Shown: one piece after another, positions 9,957 through 21,301 of the stretch
How positions within the stretch are numbered: the first letter of the stretch is position 1
How the letters are laid out: each line of letters opens with the position of its first letter
Assembly: GCA_963675135.1 (NCBI GenBank)
Contig: OY776119.1
Span: forward strand, 39,741,198 to 39,805,197
Source: Galeopsis tetrahit
Taxonomy: Eukaryota > Streptophyta > Magnoliopsida > Lamiales > Lamiaceae
Length of the DNA stretch: 64,000 nucleotides
Reading direction: 5' to 3'
Position numbers and translations under genes: made by a program
Notes under the pieces: generated by a model
What the model saw: only the letters and a program-made list of their open reading frames with translations
Databases searched by the model: none
What the model was told of the DNA's origin: nothing

Positions 9957-10076
9957 GGGTGCGATCATACCAGCACTAATGCACCGGATCCCATCAGAAA
10001 TCCGAAGTTAAGCGTGCTTGGGCTAGAGTAGTACTAGGATGGGTGACCCCGTGGGAAGTCCTCGTGTTGCACCCCT
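9957..10076 (+). rRNA. 5S rRNA, unit 21 (C44A, G68T, C95G)
   Basis: C44A at 10000, G68T at 10024, C95G at 10051, ATATAT upstream, spacer gagtgcggg and ggctgtcgcg. Twin of units 12 and 29. Unit 498 bp. Confidence 0.96.
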
Positions 10077-10454
10077 TTTTGCCTCGCTTTGACGTTTTTC
10101 ATTATCAATTTTTTTCCCCCCTCTTTTTCTTTTGACCTTCGAAAGGAGAATTATATTTTTCTTTTGCCCGACTCCCCTCTCGCACCTCACAAAAAGTTGG
10201 AGACGAGTGCGGGCCCACCAGGCTGTCGCGCCAGGACGGTTACGGTCGAAATCGATGTGCGTCATCGCGCGGGGTGCTAGAAATTCGTCCACAGAGGGAA
10301 ATCCACGATGACCGAGGGGAAGGTCTCGAAAAGAGCCTCGCGTTGATATGCGGAGGCACGCGTAACTCAAAAACGGGCCGAAAGTTAGACCCGTTTGAAT
10401 TTTGAGTGCGCGCCCTAGGTTGTGCATAAGTAAATTTATGAGCACAATCATGTC

Positions 10455-10574
10455 GGGTGCGATCATACCAGCACTAATGCACCGGATCCCATCAGAACTC
10501 CGAAGTTAAGCGTGCTTGGGCGAGAGTAGTACTAGGATGGGTGACCCCCTGGGAAGTCCTCGTGTTGCACCCCT
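10455..10574 (+). rRNA. 5S rRNA, unit 22 (majority sequence)
   Basis: Identical to the majority. Spacer carries ctttaacg, caaagagttgg and cactaggc. Unit 500 bp. Confidence 0.97.
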
Positions 10575-10954
10575 TTTTGCCTCGCTTTAACGTTTTTCAT
10601 TATCAATTTTTTTTTCCCCCCTCTTTTTCTTTTGACCTTCGAAAGGAGAATTATATTTTTCTTTTGCCCGACTCCCCTCTCGCACCTCACAAAGAGTTGG
10701 AGACGAGCGCGGGCCCACTAGGCAGTCGCGCCAGGACGGTTACGGTCGAAATCGATGTGCGTCATCGCGCGGGGTGCTAGAAATTCGTCCACAGAGGGAA
10801 ATCCACGATGACCGAGGGGAAGGTCTCGAAAAGAGCCTCGCGTTGATATGCGGAGGCACGCGTAACTCAAAAACGGGCCGAAAGTTAGACCCGTTTGAAT
10901 TTTGAGTGCGCGCCCTAGGTTGTGCATAAGTAAATTTATGAGCACAATCATGTC

Positions 10955-11026
10955 GGGTGCGATCATACCAGCACTAATGCACCGGATCCCATCAGAACTC
11001 CGAAGTTAAGCGTGCTTGGGCGAGAG
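10955..11026 (+). pseudogene. Truncated 5S gene, unit 23 (first 72 nt)
   Basis: Same breakpoint; matches units 15 and 31 in its spacer marks. Unit 443 bp. Confidence 0.96.
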
Positions 11027-11397
11027 GCTTTGACGTTTTTCATTATCAATTTTTTTCCCCCCCCTCTTTTTCTTTTGACCTTCGAAAGGAGAATTATATT
11101 TTTCTTTTGCCCGACTCCCCTCTCGCACCTCACAAAAAGTTGGAGACGAGCGCGGGCCCACTAGGCAGTCGCGCCAGGACGGTTACGGTCGAAATCGATG
11201 TGCGTCATCGCGCGGGGTGCTAGAAATTCGTCCACAGAGGGAAATCCACGATGACCGAGGGGAAGGTCTCGAAAAGAGCCTCGCGTTGATATGCGGAGGC
11301 ACGCGTAACTCAAAAATGGGCCGAAAGTTAGACCCGTTTGAATTTTGAGTGCGCGCCCTAGGTTGTGCATAAGTAAATTTATGAGCACAATCATGTC

Positions 11398-11517
11398 GGG
11401 TGCGATCATACCAGCACTAATGCACCGGATCCCATCAGAACTCCGAAGTTAAGCGTGCTTGGGCGAGAGTAGTACTAGGATGGGTGACCCCCTGGGAAGA
11501 CCTCGTGTTGCACCCCT
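11398..11517 (+). rRNA. 5S rRNA, unit 24 (T103A)
   Basis: T103A at 11500. Unit 499 bp. Confidence 0.96.
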
Positions 11518-11896
11518 TTTTGCCTCGCTTTGACGTTTTTCATTATCAATTTTTTTTCCCCCCTCTTTTTCTTTTGACCTTCGAAAGGAGAATTATATTT
11601 TTCTTTTGCCCGACTCCCCTCTCGCACCTCACAAAAAGTTGGAGACGAGCGCGGGCCCACCAGGCAGTCGCGCCAGGACGGTTACGGTCGAAATCGATGT
11701 GCGTCATCGCGCGGGGTGCTAGAAATTCGTCCACAGAGGGAAATCCACGATGACCGAGGGGAAGGTCTCGAAAAGAGCCTCGCGTTGATATGCGGAGGCA
11801 CGCGTAACTCAAAAACGGGCCGAAAGTTAGACCCGTTTGAATTTTGAGTGCGCGCCCTAGGTTGTGCATAAGTAAATATATGAGCACAATCATGTC

Positions 11897-12016
11897 GGGT
11901 GCGATCATACCAGCACTAATGCACCGGATCCCATCAGAACTCCGAAGTTAAGCGTGCTTGGGCTAGAGTAGTACTAGGATGGGTGACCCCGTGGGAAGTC
12001 CTCGTGTTGCACCCCT
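11897..12016 (+). rRNA. 5S rRNA, unit 25 (G68T, C95G)
   Basis: G68T at 11964, C95G at 11991, ATATAT upstream. Spacer has tttgtccgac, as after unit 33. Unit 499 bp. Confidence 0.96.
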
Positions 12017-12395
12017 TTTTGCCTCGCTTTGACGTTTTTCATTATCAATTTTTTTTTCCCCCCTCTTTTTCTTTTGACCTTCGAAAGGAGAATTATATTT
12101 TTCTTTTGTCCGACTCCCCTCTCGCACCTCACAAAAAGTTGGAGACGAGCGCGGGCCCACCAGGCAGTCGCGCCAGGACGGTTACGGTCGAAATCGATGT
12201 GCGTCATCGCGCGGGGTGCTAGAAATTCGTCCACAGAGGGAAATCCACGATGACCGAGGGGAAGGTCTCGAAAAGAGCCTCGCGTTGATATGCGGAGGCA
12301 CGCGTAACTCAAAACGGGCCGAAAGTTAGACCCGTTTGAATTTTGAGTGCGCGCCCTAGGTTGTGCATAAGTAAATTTATGAGCACAATCATGTC

Positions 12396-12515
12396 GGGTG
12401 CGATCATACCAGCACTAATGCACCGGATCCCATCAGAACTCCGAAGTTAAGCGTGCTTGGGCGAGAGTAGTACTAGGATGGGTAACCCTCTGGGAAGTCC
12501 TCGTGTTGCACCCCT
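12396..12515 (+). rRNA. 5S rRNA, unit 26 (G89A, C94T)
   Basis: Two box C changes, G89A at 12484 and C94T at 12489. Spacer has cctccttttc, gaaatgag, cattgcg and ggcatgcg. Twin of unit 34. Unit 497 bp. Confidence 0.96.
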
Positions 12516-12892
12516 TTTTGCCTCGCTTTGACGTTTTTCATTATCAATTTTTTTCCCCCCTCCTTTTCTTTTGACCTTCGAAATGAGAATTATATTTTTC
12601 TTTTGCCCGACTCCCCTCTCGCACCTCACAAAAAGTTGGAGACGAGCGCGGGCCCACCAGGCAGTCGCGCCAGGACGGTTACGGTCGAAATCGATGTGCG
12701 TCATTGCGCGGGGTGCTAGAAATTCGTCCACAGAGGGAAATCCACGATGACCGAGGGGAAGGTCTCGAAAAGAGCCTCGCGTTGATATGCGGAGGCATGC
12801 GTAACTCAAAACGGGCCGAAAGTTAGACCCGTTTGAATTTTGAGTGCGCGCCCTAGGTTGTGCATAAGTAAATTTATGAGCACAATCATGTC

Positions 12893-13012
12893 GGGTGCGA
12901 TCATACCAGCACTAATGCACCGGATCCCATCAGAACTCCGAAGTTAAGCGTGCTTGGGCGAGAGTAGTACTAGGATGGGTGACCCCCTGGGAAGTCCTCG
13001 TGTTGCACCCCT
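12893..13012 (+). rRNA. 5S rRNA, unit 27 (majority sequence)
   Basis: Identical to the majority. The poly-C tract reads cccccatc, shared with units 35 and 42. Unit 498 bp. Confidence 0.97.
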
Positions 13013-13390
13013 TTTTGCCTCGCTTTGACGTTTTTCATTATCAATTTTTTTTCCCCCATCTTTTTCTTTTGACCTTCGAAAGGAGAATTATATTTTTCTT
13101 TTGCCCGACTCCCCTCTCGCACCTCACAAAAAGTTGGAGACGAGCGCGGGCCCACCAGGCAGTCGCGCCAGGACGGTTACGGTCGAAATCGATGTGCGTC
13201 ATCGCGCGGGGTGCTAGAAATTCGTCCACAGAGGGAAATCCACGATGACCGAGGGGAAGGTCTCGAAAAGAGCCTCGCGTTGATATGCGGAGGCACGCGT
13301 AACTCAAAACGGGCCGAAAGTTAGACCCGTTTGAATTTTGAGTGCGCGCCCTAGGTTGTGCATAAGTAAATTTATGAGCACAATCATGTC

Positions 13391-13510
13391 GGGTGCGATC
13401 ATACCAGCACTAATGCACCGGATCCCATCAGAACTCCGAAGTTAAGCGTGCTTGGGCGAGAGTAGTACTAGGATGGGTGACCCCCTGGGAAGTCCTCGTG
13501 TTGCACCCCT
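13391..13510 (+). rRNA. 5S rRNA, unit 28 (majority sequence)
   Basis: Identical to the majority; first gene of the second 3933-bp copy, counterpart of unit 20. Unit 499 bp. Confidence 0.97.
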
Positions 13511-13889
13511 TTTTGCCTCGCTTTGACGTTTTTCATTATCAATTTTTTTTCCCCCCTCTTTTTCTTTTGACCTTCGAAAGGAGAATTATATTTTTCTTTT
13601 GCCCGACTCCCCTCTCGCACCTCACAAAAAGTTGGAGACGAGCGCGGGCCCACCAGGCAGTCGCGCCAGGACGGTTACGGCCGAAATCGATGTGCGTCAT
13701 CGCGCGGGGTGCTAGAAATTCGTCCACAGAGGGAAATCCACGATGACCGAGGGGAAGGTCTCGAAAAGAGCCTCGCGTTGATATGCGGAGGCACGCGTAA
13801 CTCAAAAACGGGCCGAAAGTTAGACCCGTTTGAATTTTGAGTGCGCGCCCTAGGTTGTGCATAAGTAAATATATGAGCACAATCATGTC

Positions 13890-14009
13890 GGGTGCGATCA
13901 TACCAGCACTAATGCACCGGATCCCATCAGAAATCCGAAGTTAAGCGTGCTTGGGCTAGAGTAGTACTAGGATGGGTGACCCCGTGGGAAGTCCTCGTGT
14001 TGCACCCCT
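13890..14009 (+). rRNA. 5S rRNA, unit 29 (C44A, G68T, C95G)
   Basis: C44A at 13933, G68T at 13957, C95G at 13984, ATATAT upstream. Counterpart of unit 21. Unit 498 bp. Confidence 0.96.
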
Positions 14010-14387
14010 TTTTGCCTCGCTTTGACGTTTTTCATTATCAATTTTTTTCCCCCCTCTTTTTCTTTTGACCTTCGAAAGGAGAATTATATTTTTCTTTTGC
14101 CCGACTCCCCTCTCGCACCTCACAAAAAGTTGGAGACGAGTGCGGGCCCACCAGGCTGTCGCGCCAGGACGGTTACGGTCGAAATCGATGTGCGTCATCG
14201 CGCGGGGTGCTAGAAATTCGTCCACAGAGGGAAATCCACGATGACCGAGGGGAAGGTCTCGAAAAGAGCCTCGCGTTGATATGCGGAGGCACGCGTAACT
14301 CAAAAACGGGCCGAAAGTTAGACCCGTTTGAATTTTGAGTGCGCGCCCTAGGTTGTGCATAAGTAAATTTATGAGCACAATCATGTC

Positions 14388-14507
14388 GGGTGCGATCATA
14401 CCAGCACTAATGCACCGGATCCCATCAGAACTCCGAAGTTAAGCGTGCTTGGGCGAGAGTAGTACTAGGATGGGTGACCCCCTGGGAAGTCCTCGTGTTG
14501 CACCCCT
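14388..14507 (+). rRNA. 5S rRNA, unit 30 (majority sequence)
   Basis: Identical to the majority; counterpart of unit 22. Unit 500 bp. Confidence 0.97.
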
Positions 14508-14887
14508 TTTTGCCTCGCTTTAACGTTTTTCATTATCAATTTTTTTTTCCCCCCTCTTTTTCTTTTGACCTTCGAAAGGAGAATTATATTTTTCTTTTGC
14601 CCGACTCCCCTCTCGCACCTCACAAAGAGTTGGAGACGAGCGCGGGCCCACTAGGCAGTCGCGCCAGGACGGTTACGGTCGAAATCGATGTGCGTCATCG
14701 CGCGGGGTGCTAGAAATTCGTCCACAGAGGGAAATCCACGATGACCGAGGGGAAGGTCTCGAAAAGAGCCTCGCGTTGATATGCGGAGGCACGCGTAACT
14801 CAAAAACGGGCCGAAAGTTAGACCCGTTTGAATTTTGAGTGCGCGCCCTAGGTTGTGCATAAGTAAATTTATGAGCACAATCATGTC

Positions 14888-14959
14888 GGGTGCGATCATA
14901 CCAGCACTAATGCACCGGATCCCATCAGAACTCCGAAGTTAAGCGTGCTTGGGCGAGAG
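14888..14959 (+). pseudogene. Truncated 5S gene, unit 31 (first 72 nt)
   Basis: Same breakpoint; counterpart of unit 23, 3933 bp on. Unit 443 bp. Confidence 0.96.
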
Positions 14960-15330
14960 GCTTTGACGTTTTTCATTATCAATTTTTTTCCCCCCCCTCT
15001 TTTTCTTTTGACCTTCGAAAGGAGAATTATATTTTTCTTTTGCCCGACTCCCCTCTCGCACCTCACAAAAAGTTGGAGACGAGCGCGGGCCCACTAGGCA
15101 GTCGCGCCAGGACGGTTACGGTCGAAATCGATGTGCGTCATCGCGCGGGGTGCTAGAAATTCGTCCACAGAGGGAAATCCACGATGACCGAGGGGAAGGT
15201 CTCGAAAAGAGCCTCGCGTTGATATGCGGAGGCACGCGTAACTCAAAAATGGGCCGAAAGTTAGACCCGTTTGAATTTTGAGTGCGCGCCCTAGGTTGTG
15301 CATAAGTAAATTTATGAGCACAATCATGTC

Positions 15331-15450
15331 GGGTGCGATCATACCAGCACTAATGCACCGGATCCCATCAGAACTCCGAAGTTAAGCGTGCTTGGGCGAG
15401 AGTAGTACTAGGATGGGTGACCCCCTGGGAAGACCTCGTGTTGCACCCCT
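15331..15450 (+). rRNA. 5S rRNA, unit 32 (T103A)
   Basis: T103A at 15433; counterpart of unit 24. Unit 499 bp. Confidence 0.96.
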
Positions 15451-15829
15451 TTTTGCCTCGCTTTGACGTTTTTCATTATCAATTTTTTTTCCCCCCTCTT
15501 TTTCTTTTGACCTTCGAAAGGAGAATTATATTTTTCTTTTGCCCGACTCCCCTCTCGCACCTCACAAAAAGTTGGAGACGAGCGCGGGCCCACCAGGCAG
15601 TCGCGCCAGGACGGTTACGGTCGAAATCGATGTGCGTCATCGCGCGGGGTGCTAGAAATTCGTCCACAGAGGGAAATCCACGATGACCGAGGGGAAGGTC
15701 TCGAAAAGAGCCTCGCGTTGATATGCGGAGGCACGCGTAACTCAAAAACGGGCCGAAAGTTAGACCCGTTTGAATTTTGAGTGCGCGCCCTAGGTTGTGC
15801 ATAAGTAAATATATGAGCACAATCATGTC

Positions 15830-15949
15830 GGGTGCGATCATACCAGCACTAATGCACCGGATCCCATCAGAACTCCGAAGTTAAGCGTGCTTGGGCTAGA
15901 GTAGTACTAGGATGGGTGACCCCGTGGGAAGTCCTCGTGTTGCACCCCT
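15830..15949 (+). rRNA. 5S rRNA, unit 33 (G68T, C95G)
   Basis: G68T at 15897, C95G at 15924, ATATAT upstream; counterpart of unit 25. Unit 499 bp. Confidence 0.96.
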
Positions 15950-16328
15950 TTTTGCCTCGCTTTGACGTTTTTCATTATCAATTTTTTTTTCCCCCCTCTT
16001 TTTCTTTTGACCTTCGAAAGGAGAATTATATTTTTCTTTTGTCCGACTCCCCTCTCGCACCTCACAAAAAGTTGGAGACGAGCGCGGGCCCACCAGGCAG
16101 TCGCGCCAGGACGGTTACGGTCGAAATCGATGTGCGTCATCGCGCGGGGTGCTAGAAATTCGTCCACAGAGGGAAATCCACGATGACCGAGGGGAAGGTC
16201 TCGAAAAGAGCCTCGCGTTGATATGCGGAGGCACGCGTAACTCAAAACGGGCCGAAAGTTAGACCCGTTTGAATTTTGAGTGCGCGCCCTAGGTTGTGCA
16301 TAAGTAAATTTATGAGCACAATCATGTC

Positions 16329-16448
16329 GGGTGCGATCATACCAGCACTAATGCACCGGATCCCATCAGAACTCCGAAGTTAAGCGTGCTTGGGCGAGAG
16401 TAGTACTAGGATGGGTAACCCTCTGGGAAGTCCTCGTGTTGCACCCCT
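16329..16448 (+). rRNA. 5S rRNA, unit 34 (G89A, C94T)
   Basis: G89A at 16417 and C94T at 16422 in box C; counterpart of unit 26. Unit 497 bp. Confidence 0.96.
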
Positions 16449-16825
16449 TTTTGCCTCGCTTTGACGTTTTTCATTATCAATTTTTTTCCCCCCTCCTTTT
16501 CTTTTGACCTTCGAAATGAGAATTATATTTTTCTTTTGCCCGACTCCCCTCTCGCACCTCACAAAAAGTTGGAGACGAGCGCGGGCCCACCAGGCAGTCG
16601 CGCCAGGACGGTTACGGTCGAAATCGATGTGCGTCATTGCGCGGGGTGCTAGAAATTCGTCCACAGAGGGAAATCCACGATGACCGAGGGGAAGGTCTCG
16701 AAAAGAGCCTCGCGTTGATATGCGGAGGCATGCGTAACTCAAAACGGGCCGAAAGTTAGACCCGTTTGAATTTTGAGTGCGCGCCCTAGGTTGTGCATAA
16801 GTAAATTTATGAGCACAATCATGTC

Positions 16826-16945
16826 GGGTGCGATCATACCAGCACTAATGCACCGGATCCCATCAGAACTCCGAAGTTAAGCGTGCTTGGGCGAGAGTAG
16901 TACTAGGATGGGTGACCCCCTGGGAAGTCCTCGTGTTGCACCCCT
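16826..16945 (+). rRNA. 5S rRNA, unit 35 (majority sequence)
   Basis: Identical to the majority; counterpart of unit 27 with the same cccccatc tract. Unit 498 bp. Confidence 0.97.
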
Positions 16946-17323
16946 TTTTGCCTCGCTTTGACGTTTTTCATTATCAATTTTTTTTCCCCCATCTTTTTCT
17001 TTTGACCTTCGAAAGGAGAATTATATTTTTCTTTTGCCCGACTCCCCTCTCGCACCTCACAAAAAGTTGGAGACGAGCGCGGGCCCACCAGGCAGTCGCG
17101 CCAGGACGGTTACGGTCGAAATCGATGTGCGTCATCGCGCGGGGTGCTAGAAATTCGTCCACAGAGGGAAATCCACGATGACCGAGGGGAAGGTCTCGAA
17201 AAGAGCCTCGCGTTGATATGCGGAGGCACGCGTAACTCAAAACGGGCCGAAAGTTAGACCCGTTTGAATTTTGAGTGCGCGCCCTAGGTTGTGCATAAGT
17301 AAATTTATGAGCACAATCATGTC

Positions 17324-17443
17324 GGGTGCGATCATACCAGCACTAATGCACCGGATCCCATCAGAACTCCGAAGTTAAGCGTGCTTGGGCGAGAGTAGTA
17401 CTAGGATGGGTGACCCCCTGGGAAGTCCTCGTGTTGCACCCCT
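17324..17443 (+). rRNA. 5S rRNA, unit 36 (majority sequence)
   Basis: Identical to the majority. Short T6C6 tract; first unit of a 1490-bp three-unit block. Unit 496 bp. Confidence 0.97.
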
Positions 17444-17819
17444 TTTTGCCTCGCTTTGACGTTTTTCATTATCAATTTTTTCCCCCCTCTTTTTCTTTTG
17501 ACCTTCGAAAGGAGAATTATATTTTTCTTTTGCCCGACTCCCCTCTCGCACCTCACAAAAAGTTGGAGACGAGCGCGGGCCCACCAGGCAGTCGCGCCAG
17601 GACGGTTACGGTCGAAATCGATGTGCGTCATCGCGCGGGGTGCTAGAAATTCGTCCACAGAGGGAAATCCACGATGACCGAGGGGAAGGTCTCGAAAAGA
17701 GCCTCGCGTTGATATGCGGAGGCACGCGTAACTCAAAACGGGCCGAAAGTTAGACCCGTTTGAATTTTGAGTGCGCGCCCTAGGTTGTGCATAAGTAAAT
17801 TTATGAGCACAATCATGTC

Positions 17820-17939
17820 GGGTGCGATCATACCAGCACTAATGCACCGAATCCCATCAGAACTCCGAAGTTAAGCGTGCTTGGGCGAGAGTAGTACTAG
17901 GATGGGTGACCCCCTGGGAAGTCCTCGTGTTGCACCCCT
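17820..17939 (+). rRNA. 5S rRNA, unit 37 (G31A)
   Basis: G31A at 17850, seen otherwise only in unit 40. Unit 496 bp. Confidence 0.96.
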
Positions 17940-18315
17940 TTTTGCCTCGCTTTGACGTTTTTCATTATCAATTTTTTCCCCCCTCTTTTTCTTTTGACCT
18001 TCGAAAGGAGAATTATATTTTTCTTTTGCCCGACTCCCCTCTCGCACCTCACAAAAAGTTGGAGACGAGCGCGGGCCCACCAGGCAGTCGCGCCAGGACG
18101 GTTACGGTCGAAATCGATGTGCGTCATCGCGCGGGGTGCTAGAAATTCGTCCACAGAGGGAAATCCACGATGACCGAGGGGAAGGTCTCGAAAAGAGCCT
18201 CGCGTTGATATGCGGAGGCACGCGTAACTCAAAACGGGCCGAAAGTTAGACCCGTTTGAATTTTGAGTGCGCGCCCTAGGTTGTGCATAAGTAAATTTAT
18301 GAGCACAATCATGTC

Positions 18316-18435
18316 GGGTGCGATCATACCAGCACTAATGCACCGGATCCCATCAGAACTCCGAAGTTAAGCGTGCTTGGGCGAGAGTAGTACTAGGATG
18401 GGTGACCCCCTGGGAAGTCCTCGTGTTGCACCCCT
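18316..18435 (+). rRNA. 5S rRNA, unit 38 (majority sequence)
   Basis: Identical to the majority. Spacer has cctccttttc and gaaatgag. Unit 498 bp. Confidence 0.97.
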
Positions 18436-18813
18436 TTTTGCCTCGCTTTGACGTTTTTCATTATCAATTTTTTTTCCCCCCTCCTTTTCTTTTGACCTTC
18501 GAAATGAGAATTATATTTTTCTTTTGCCCGACTCCCCTCTCGCACCTCACAAAAAGTTGGAGACGAGCGCGGGCCCACCAGGCAGTCGCGCCAGGACGGT
18601 TACGGTCGAAATCGATGTGCGTCATCGCGCGGGGTGCTAGAAATTCGTCCACAGAGGGAAATCCACGATGACCGAGGGGAAGGTCTCGAAAAGAGCCTCG
18701 CGTTGATATGCGGAGGCACGCGTAACTCAAAACGGGCCGAAAGTTAGACCCGTTTGAATTTTGAGTGCGCGCCCTAGGTTGTGCATAAGTAAATTTATGA
18801 GCACAATCATGTC

Positions 18814-18933
18814 GGGTGCGATCATACCAGCACTAATGCACCGGATCCCATCAGAACTCCGAAGTTAAGCGTGCTTGGGCGAGAGTAGTACTAGGATGGG
18901 TGACCCCCTGGGAAGTCCTCGTGTTGCACCCCT
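18814..18933 (+). rRNA. 5S rRNA, unit 39 (majority sequence)
   Basis: Identical to the majority; counterpart of unit 36. Unit 496 bp. Confidence 0.97.
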
Positions 18934-19309
18934 TTTTGCCTCGCTTTGACGTTTTTCATTATCAATTTTTTCCCCCCTCTTTTTCTTTTGACCTTCGAAA
19001 GGAGAATTATATTTTTCTTTTGCCCGACTCCCCTCTCGCACCTCACAAAAAGTTGGAGACGAGCGCGGGCCCACCAGGCAGTCGCGCCAGGACGGTTACG
19101 GTCGAAATCGATGTGCGTCATCGCGCGGGGTGCTAGAAATTCGTCCACAGAGGGAAATCCACGATGACCGAGGGGAAGGTCTCGAAAAGAGCCTCGCGTT
19201 GATATGCGGAGGCACGCGTAACTCAAAACGGGCCGAAAGTTAGACCCGTTTGAATTTTGAGTGCGCGCCCTAGGTTGTGCATAAGTAAATTTATGAGCAC
19301 AATCATGTC

Positions 19310-19429
19310 GGGTGCGATCATACCAGCACTAATGCACCGAATCCCATCAGAACTCCGAAGTTAAGCGTGCTTGGGCGAGAGTAGTACTAGGATGGGTGAC
19401 CCCCTGGGAAGTCCTCGTGTTGCACCCCT
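19310..19429 (+). rRNA. 5S rRNA, unit 40 (G31A)
   Basis: G31A at 19340; counterpart of unit 37. Unit 496 bp. Confidence 0.96.
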
Positions 19430-19805
19430 TTTTGCCTCGCTTTGACGTTTTTCATTATCAATTTTTTCCCCCCTCTTTTTCTTTTGACCTTCGAAAGGAG
19501 AATTATATTTTTCTTTTGCCCGACTCCCCTCTCGCACCTCACAAAAAGTTGGAGACGAGCGCGGGCCCACCAGGCAGTCGCGCCAGGACGGTTACGGTCG
19601 AAATCGATGTGCGTCATCGCGCGGGGTGCTAGAAATTCGTCCACAGAGGGAAATCCACGATGACCGAGGGGAAGGTCTCGAAAAGAGCCTCGCGTTGATA
19701 TGCGGAGGCACGCGTAACTCAAAACGGGCCGAAAGTTAGACCCGTTTGAATTTTGAGTGCGCGCCCTAGGTTGTGCATAAGTAAATTTATGAGCACAATC
19801 ATGTC

Positions 19806-19925
19806 GGGTGCGATCATACCAGCACTAATGCACCGGATCCCATCAGAACTCCGAAGTTAAGCGTGCTTGGGCGAGAGTAGTACTAGGATGGGTGACCCCC
19901 TGGGAAGTCCTCGTGTTGCACCCCT
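19806..19925 (+). rRNA. 5S rRNA, unit 41 (majority sequence)
   Basis: Identical to the majority. Its spacer begins like that of unit 38 but continues with cattgcg and ggcatgcg as after units 26 and 34, a mosaic. Unit 498 bp. Confidence 0.97.
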
Positions 19926-20303
19926 TTTTGCCTCGCTTTGACGTTTTTCATTATCAATTTTTTTTCCCCCCTCCTTTTCTTTTGACCTTCGAAATGAGAA
20001 TTATATTTTTCTTTTGCCCGACTCCCCTCTCGCACCTCACAAAAAGTTGGAGACGAGCGCGGGCCCACCAGGCAGTCGCGCCAGGACGGTTACGGTCGAA
20101 ATCGATGTGCGTCATTGCGCGGGGTGCTAGAAATTCGTCCACAGAGGGAAATCCACGATGACCGAGGGGAAGGTCTCGAAAAGAGCCTCGCGTTGATATG
20201 CGGAGGCATGCGTAACTCAAAACGGGCCGAAAGTTAGACCCGTTTGAATTTTGAGTGCGCGCCCTAGGTTGTGCATAAGTAAATTTATGAGCACAATCAT
20301 GTC

Positions 20304-20423
20304 GGGTGCGATCATACCAGCACTAATGCACCGGATCCCATCAGAACTCCGAAGTTAAGCGTGCTTGGGCGAGAGTAGTACTAGGATGGGTGACCCCCTG
20401 GGAAGTCCTCGTGTTGCACCCCT
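20304..20423 (+). rRNA. 5S rRNA, unit 42 (majority sequence)
   Basis: Identical to the majority. Spacer has cccccatc, ccagacag and ggcatgcg. Unit 499 bp. Confidence 0.97.
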
Positions 20424-20802
20424 TTTTGCCTCGCTTTGACGTTTTTCATTATCAATTTTTTTTTCCCCCATCTTTTTCTTTTGACCTTCGAAAGGAGAAT
20501 TATATTTTTCTTTTGCCCGACTCCCCTCTCGCACCTCACAAAAAGTTGGAGACGAGCGCGGGCCCACCAGACAGTCGCGCCAGGACGGTTACGGTCGAAA
20601 TCGATGTGCGTCATCGCGCGGGGTGCTAGAAATTCGTCCACAGAGGGAAATCCACGATGACCGAGGGGAAGGTCTCGAAAAGAGCCTCGCGTTGATATGC
20701 GGAGGCATGCGTAACTCAAAACGGGCCGAAAGTTAGACCCGTTTGAATTTTGAGTGCGCGCCCTAGGTTGTGCATAAGTAAATTTATGAGCACAATCATG
20801 TC

Positions 20803-20922
20803 GGGTGCGATCATACCAGCACTAATGCACCGGATCCCATCAGAACTCCGAAGTTAAGCGTGCTTGGGCGAGAGTAGTACTAGGATGGGTGACCCCCTGG
20901 GAAGTCCTCGTGTTGCACCCCC
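20803..20922 (+). rRNA. 5S rRNA, unit 43 (T120C)
   Basis: T120C at 20922 gives a TTTT terminator. Spacer has tttgctcgac, gagtgcggg and ggctgtcgcg, the last two as after unit 12. Unit 499 bp. Confidence 0.96.
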
Positions 20923-21301
20923 TTTTGCCTCGCTTTGACGTTTTTCATTATCAATTTTTTTTCCCCCCTCTTTTTCTTTTGACCTTCGAAAGGAGAATTA
21001 TATTTTTCTTTTGCTCGACTCCCCTCTCGCACCTCACAAAAAGTTGGAGACGAGTGCGGGCCCACCAGGCTGTCGCGCCAGGACGGTTACGGTCGAAATC
21101 GATGTGCGTCATCGCGCGGGGTGCTAGAAATTCGTCCATAGAGGGAAATCCACGATGACCGAGGGGAAGGTCTCGAAAAGAGCCTCGCGTTGATATGCGG
21201 AGGCACGCGTAACTCAAAAACGGGCCGAAAGTTAGACCCGTTTGAATTTTGAGTGCGCGCCCTAGGTTGTGCATAAGTAAATTTATGAGCACAATCATGT
21301 C

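Larger units (their letters stand above)
9377..13309 (+). repeat. 3933-bp higher-order repeat, copy 1 (units 20-27)
   Basis: Eight units whose gene starts all recur exactly 3933 bp later in copy 2: 9458, 9957, 10455, 10955, 11398, 11897, 12396, 12893. Gene variants and rare spacer marks (gttacggccg, ctttaacg, tttgtccgac, cccccatc) recur at the same offset. The left limit is set by a mismatch near 9376 (caaaaatggg against caaaacggg). Confidence 0.92.
13310..17242 (+). repeat. 3933-bp higher-order repeat, copy 2 (units 28-35)
   Basis: Counterpart of copy 1. I saw no difference between the two on reading the gene and spacer marks. Similarity ends after unit 36, where T6C6 replaces the T8C6 that follows unit 28. 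Confidence 0.92.
17324..20303 (+). repeat. 1490-bp three-unit block, two copies
   Basis: Units 36-38 (17324-18813) and 39-41 (18814-20303) have starts 1490 bp apart and share G31A in the middle unit and gaaatgag in the last spacer. They differ near the end of the unit 41 spacer. Confidence 0.9.
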
